From UBA7332 sp051648105 (GTDB taxonomy: Bacteria; Bacteroidota; Bacteroidia; Bacteroidales; UBA7332): DNA of 36,815 bases. Below, piece by piece: positions 33,177 to 36,815 of the stretch (position 1 is its first letter; every line of letters starts with the position of its first letter). The position numbers were made by a program, and so were the translations under genes. The stretch is taken from positions 1 through 36,815 of the forward strand of contig JBOFEN010000044.1 of NCBI GenBank assembly GCA_051648105.1. Direction: 5' to 3'. The notes under the pieces are model-generated. The model made no database searches. It worked only from the letters and a program-made list of their open reading frames with translations, and had not been told where the DNA came from.

Positions 33177-34622
33177 ATGAAAAAGTTATTAACCTGGTCT
33201 ATAATTGGAGCTTCGCTTCTTTTCTTTAGCTGCGGAGACGATAAGGATGAACCAAGTAATCCTTCTAACACTAAAAGCAAAACGGAGCTGACAAATGAGT
33301 GGATACACCAAAAAATGTCCGATGAATACCTTTGGAATATGGATGTACCAAGACTATCTAGCTTAAACACTAAAAGTTCTCACGCCGACTTTTTTGCGTC
33401 TCTACTCTCTGACCAAGAGGCTAAATACACAAGTAGTAACAGAAAATACTACTACTCCCATATAACCACTAGTGAATCTACCAAAGCTGCGTCTTTCACA
33501 AATAGTTATGGTATATTCTTCATTAGATACTTAGTTAGTGAGACTCAAGAGATATTACGTGTACTTTTTGTCAATCCCGGTTCAGCTGCGGAAAAGTCTG
33601 GTATAAAAAGAGGTGATTGGTTAATCAGATACAATGGCGCACCAATCACAGACTATACAAAACTCCAAGCAGGAGGAGAAGCTCAAGTAACTAGAGGACA
33701 TCTAGAGATCTCTGGAGGACAATACAACATTGTAGCTGATGACACATTTACTCTACAAGCATCCTACTCAATTGAGGAGACACCATTCTTAAAAGAGGAG
33801 ATAATTGAGGTAAATGGCACCAAAATTGGATATCTAGCTTATAACAGCTTCTCTACAGGTCCTAATGGGTTTGAAGACAAGAGCTGGGATAATCAGATGA
33901 TAGCTGCTTTTGGACGTTTCAAAACGGCGGGTGTTTCTGAGTTTGTTCTTGACCTTAGATACAATGGTGGTGGTTATATCTCATCTTGCCAAATATTGAG
34001 CACTATGCTAGTCAAACAAGCCAATATAAACAGTGTCTTCTCAATACAGGAGTATAACCCTACACTTGAAGCTAAATACGTCAACAATTTCGGGAGTAAT
34101 CACGGTGTAACTCAATTTTCATCATCAACCACTGTTAGATCAAACAATCTAAATCTTGATAGACTCTATGTGATAGGAACAGAGTATACAGCATCGGCAA
34201 GTGAGCTAGTGATAAATGCACTTAGACCTTATATGAGTGTGAAACATATTGGCACAGTGACGGAAGGTAAAAACGTTGGGTCTTACGAAATAAAAGATGA
34301 AGTAAACCACCCTGGTGTTATACTTCAACCTATTACAGTGAAAATATACAACTCAAAAAGAGAATCAAACTATAGAGATGGTTTCACACCTGACATCTAT
34401 ATAGATGAGCTAAATGAAACCAACCTAACAATACCTCTAGGTGAGTTGGGTGATTACAATAGTGAGCCTTTACTAAGAGCTGCACTAGTTGATATGGGAA
34501 TAGTTAACTACTCACTTTCATCAACTAGTAGCGTAACTATATCTGCTAATAATCTTAAAAGTATAGGCACACACCTATCCAAGCCTAAGGATGGATTGAT
34601 TGTTTTATCCCCAGAGAGGTAA
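33177..34622 (+). CDS. S41-family (C-terminal processing) protease lipoprotein with PDZ domain
   Basis: A 481-residue predicted lipoprotein with lipobox FFSC (Cys19). A helical N-terminal domain leads to a PDZ domain (RVLFVNPGSAAEKSGIKRGDWL, about residues 115-145). The S41 core follows, with LDLRYNGGGYISS (near 258) and the TASASE serine (Ser340) plus Lys365 in TEGKNVG. The 25-residue Ser-Lys spacing equals that of tail-specific proteases. It is likely anchored in a membrane facing the periplasm or surface and cuts protein C-termini. The frame opens at 33126, overlapping the previous gene; ATG 33177 begins the signal peptide. It is the last gene before ffh. Confidence 0.88.
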   Translation: MKKLLTWSIIGASLLFFSCGDDKDEPSNPSNTKSKTELTNEWIHQKMSDEYLWNMDVPRLSSLNTKSSHADFFASLLSDQEAKYTSSNRKYYYSHITTSESTKAASFTNSYGIFFIRYLVSETQEILRVLFVNPGSAAEKSGIKRGDWLIRYNGAPITDYTKLQAGGEAQVTRGHLEISGGQYNIVADDTFTLQASYSIEETPFLKEEIIEVNGTKIGYLAYNSFSTGPNGFEDKSWDNQMIAAFGRFKTAGVSEFVLDLRYNGGGYISSCQILSTMLVKQANINSVFSIQEYNPTLEAKYVNNFGSNHGVTQFSSSTTVRSNNLNLDRLYVIGTEYTASASELVINALRPYMSVKHIGTVTEGKNVGSYEIKDEVNHPGVILQPITVKIYNSKRESNYRDGFTPDIYIDELNETNLTIPLGELGDYNSEPLLRAALVDMGIVNYSLSSTSSVTISANNLKSIGTHLSKPKDGLIVLSPER

Positions 34623-34668
34623 GCACCTTTTTTGCTACCTGTAGCTTCTATTTTCACGCTAAATTTAC

Positions 34669-34676
34669 TAACTTTG
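34669..34676 (+). promoter_or_regulatory. ffh: Putative ffh promoter (-7 box)
   Basis: TAACTTTG followed by CAC is a perfect TAnnTTTG, 40 bp before the ffh ATG. The -33 box is not clear. Confidence 0.45.
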
Positions 34677-34716
34677 CACTTTATGTGAAATATAATATAA
34701 AATCAAGGATATAATT

Positions 34717-36045
34717 ATGTTTGAAAATCTTAGCGACAGGCTTGAGCGCTCATTTAAGATACTAAAAGGAGAGGGTCATATTACAGAGATCAATGTGGCC
34801 GAAACACTTAAGGATGTTCGTCGTGCCCTTTTGGATGCTGACGTTAACTACAAAGTTGCAAAAACATTTACTGACACAGTTAAACAAAAAGCACTAGGTA
34901 TGGATGTTCTCACATCTGTAAAACCTAGCCAGCTGATGGTCAAGATCGTACACGATGAGCTTGTCCTTCTAATGGGTAGCGACTCTGTTGACGTAAATTT
35001 GGATGGCAAACCAGCTATCATCTTAATGTCTGGTCTTCAAGGATCGGGTAAAACAACCTTCTCTGGTAAGTTGGCTAAGATGCTTAAAGGCAAGCGTGCA
35101 AAGAACCCACTTCTTGTTGCTTGTGACATCTACCGTCCAGCCGCAATTGAGCAGCTTCGTATTTTAGGTGAGCAGATAGGCGTACCTGTTTATTCAGACC
35201 TTGACAATAAGGATGCAGTATCAATTGCTCTTGCTGGTATCGAATATGCAAATAAAAACAACCACGATCTTGTTATTGTAGATACTGCGGGTCGTCTAGC
35301 AATAGACGAGCAGATGATGAGTGAGATAGCAGCAATTAAAAAGGCTATCAACCCAACAGAAACACTCTTCGTTGTAGACTCTATGACTGGTCAAGATGCT
35401 GTAAACACAGCAAAAGAGTTCAACGACCGCCTAAACTTTGATGGTGTAGTTCTTACAAAACTTGACGGTGATACACGTGGTGGTGCAGCACTTTCAATCC
35501 GTACTATCGTTGACAAACCAATTAAATTTGTTGGTACTGGCGAGAAAATGGAAGCTATTGACGTATTCTACCCACAACGTATGGCTGACCGTATCCTAGG
35601 TATGGGTGACATCGTTTCACTAGTAGAACGCGCACAAGAGCAGTATGATGAAGAGGAGGCTCGTCGTATACAGAAGAAAATTGCAAAAAACCAATTCGAC
35701 TTCAACGACTTCCTAAGCCAGATAAACCAAATCAAGAAAATGGGTAACCTAAAGGACCTTGCTTCTATGATACCTGGTGTAGGTAAAGCTATTAAGGATC
35801 TTGACATTGATGATAACGCATTCAAGAGCGTTGAAGCAATCATCTACTCAATGACTCCAACAGAGCGTTCAAATCCTGAAATCTTAAATAGCTCTCGTAG
35901 AACTCGTATTGCTAAAGGTAGTGGTACTACTATACAAGATGTAAACAGACTACTTAAGCAATTTGAAGAGACTCGTAAGATTATGAAACTCGTTACCAAC
36001 ACAAAGAGTGCTGGCAAAATGATGGGTGGACTTAAGCGCAAATAA
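34717..36045 (+). CDS. ffh: Signal recognition particle protein Ffh (SRP54)
   Basis: A 442-residue GTPase that binds signal sequences and SRP RNA and hands ribosomes to FtsY at the membrane. N domain (about 1-95), then G1 GLQGSGKTT (106-114), G3 DTAGR (189-193) and G4 TKLDG (247-251). The M domain (about 300-442) is helical, with GNLKDLASMIPG and a Met-rich, basic C-terminus (KSAGKMMGGLKRK). Length is normal. It has its own promoter and a strong terminator. The 4.5S RNA gene was not found in the window. Confidence 0.97.
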   Translation: MFENLSDRLERSFKILKGEGHITEINVAETLKDVRRALLDADVNYKVAKTFTDTVKQKALGMDVLTSVKPSQLMVKIVHDELVLLMGSDSVDVNLDGKPAIILMSGLQGSGKTTFSGKLAKMLKGKRAKNPLLVACDIYRPAAIEQLRILGEQIGVPVYSDLDNKDAVSIALAGIEYANKNNHDLVIVDTAGRLAIDEQMMSEIAAIKKAINPTETLFVVDSMTGQDAVNTAKEFNDRLNFDGVVLTKLDGDTRGGAALSIRTIVDKPIKFVGTGEKMEAIDVFYPQRMADRILGMGDIVSLVERAQEQYDEEEARRIQKKIAKNQFDFNDFLSQINQIKKMGNLKDLASMIPGVGKAIKDLDIDDNAFKSVEAIIYSMTPTERSNPEILNSSRRTRIAKGSGTTIQDVNRLLKQFEETRKIMKLVTNTKSAGKMMGGLKRK

Positions 36046-36062
36046 ATGATCAAATAATAGAT

Positions 36063-36115
36063 GGGTGTTATACCCTACGCAAAACATTGCGTAGGGAGTA
36101 ACACCCTTTTGTTTT
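36063..36115 (+). terminator. Rho-independent terminator after ffh
   Basis: GGGTGTTA (36063-36070) and CCCTACGCAA (36073-36082) pair with TTGCGTAGGG and TAACACCC (36087-36106), with a 2-nt internal loop and a 4-nt apical loop, followed by TTTTGTTTT. Confidence 0.92.
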
Positions 36116-36140
36116 ATAATACCCAGAAAACATTTACTTA

Positions 36141-36815
36141 ATGACAAAGCTAATTGACGGGAAAGCTATAGCTGACCAAATAAAGAGAGAGATAGCCTCA
36201 GAGGTGAATCTAATTAAATCAAATGGAGGTAAAACACCCCACCTTGCTGCTATACTTGTTGGAAACGATGGAGGAAGTGAATCATACATGGCACACAAAG
36301 TAAAAGCTTGCGAACAGGTAGGATTTGACTCAACACTGATAAGACTTGAGAGTAATGTGAGCGAAGATGAACTTATAAAGCAAGTAGAACTGCTAAATAA
36401 CAACCCTGAGATTGATGGATTCATAGTCCAACTTCCCCTACCAAAACATATAAACGAACAACGGATTATTGAGGCCATAGACTTCAAGAAAGATGTTGAT
36501 GGATTCCATCCAATAAACGTTGGTAGAATGTCAATTGGACTACCATGCTTCGTATCTGCAACACCTGCAGGTATTATGGAGCTACTAAAGAGATATGAGA
36601 TTGAGACAGCTGGCAAACATTGCGTAATCCTAGGAAGAAGTAATATTGTAGGTAAACCTATGGCTGCACTAATGATGCAGAAGAGCAATCCAGGCAATTC
36701 AACTGTCACTGTTTGTCACAGCTATTCAAAAGACCTGAAAGAGCAGTGCCTTAGAGCTGACATTATTATAGCTGCACTAGGTTCTCCAGAGTTTCTTACT
36801 GCCGACATGGTTAAG
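36141..36815 (+). CDS. folD: Methylenetetrahydrofolate dehydrogenase/cyclohydrolase FolD, C-terminus cut by window edge
   Basis: The frame is open from ATG 36141 to the last base, giving 225 of about 290 residues. MTKLIDGKAIADQIKREI starts it, followed by VGNDGGSESYMAHKVKACE with the catalytic Tyr and Lys. Next come DGFIVQLPLPKHI, KDVDGFHP and the dinucleotide-binding LGRSNIVGKPMA. The enzyme interconverts 5,10-methylene- and 10-formyl-tetrahydrofolate with NAD(P), supplying one-carbon units for purines and formyl-Met. It lies 95 bp after ffh, beyond a terminator. Confidence 0.95.
   Translation, partial: MTKLIDGKAIADQIKREIASEVNLIKSNGGKTPHLAAILVGNDGGSESYMAHKVKACEQVGFDSTLIRLESNVSEDELIKQVELLNNNPEIDGFIVQLPLPKHINEQRIIEAIDFKKDVDGFHPINVGRMSIGLPCFVSATPAGIMELLKRYEIETAGKHCVILGRSNIVGKPMAALMMQKSNPGNSTVTVCHSYSKDLKEQCLRADIIIAALGSPEFLTADMVK

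Overview
The window is a 36.8 kb stretch of AT-rich chromosome from a member of the Bacteroidota, most likely order Bacteroidales. The evidence is the gene content: a DUF4296 lipoprotein beside lspA, DUF4293, DUF4834, the Bacteroidetes-type omega subunit, a class II ribonucleotide reductase and a bS16 with a long Ala/Glu tail. Several upstream regions also carry the Bacteroidetes sigma -7 element TAnnTTTG. The genus cannot be fixed from sequence reading alone. Almost everything is core-genome. I see no tRNA, rRNA, phage, IS element or CRISPR array.

Layout. (1) 1-3174, minus strand: a four-gene lipid-type operon encoding a cytidylyltransferase, an SDR reductase, a CDP-alcohol phosphotransferase and a flippase-like membrane protein cut by the window edge. 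(2) 3406-7031, plus strand: bamD, omega, DUF4293, psd, pssA and DUF4834, that is envelope assembly and phosphatidylethanolamine synthesis. (3) 7041-7743, minus: a tadA-like deaminase and a small basic protein. (4) 7988-10732, plus: a P-type Ca2+ ATPase, convergent with nrdJ across a 22-bp hairpin terminator. (5) 10794-19063, minus: nrdJ, dnaA, an MCE protein, an amidase with a SPOR-like tail, and a YgiC-like ATP-grasp ligase with a YgiB-like lipoprotein. (6) 19303-20952, plus: a NYN-domain putative nuclease with a LOTUS-like tail. (7) 20953-21930: a 978-bp gap without genes but rich in repeats and hairpins. (8) 21931-27426, minus: ileS, dksA-like, lspA and DUF4296. (9) 27721-36815: rpsP (plus); an OmpH-like chaperone and a small membrane protein (minus); then plus-strand pepD, a beta-helix lipoprotein, an EEP-family phosphoesterase, an S41 protease, ffh and folD (cut by the window edge).

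How the genes fit together. Much of the window serves the cell envelope: phospholipid head groups (psd, pssA, CDP-alcohol operon), outer-membrane assembly (bamD, OmpH/Skp), lipoprotein maturation (lspA), lipid transport (MCE), peptidoglycan cleavage (amidase) and membrane protein targeting (ffh). The rest is replication, translation and one-carbon housekeeping.

Most unusual items: the lipid operon, whose CDP-alcohol phosphotransferase has a shifted signature; the YgiB/YgiC-like pair; the NYN-LOTUS-like protein; a 44-bp degenerate tandem repeat and palindromes in the large gap; and a 20-bp perfect palindrome holding two divergent -7 boxes in front of pepD. Several start codons were moved downstream from the longest ORF on the basis of promoters, hairpins or family N-termini. 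These are noted per gene.
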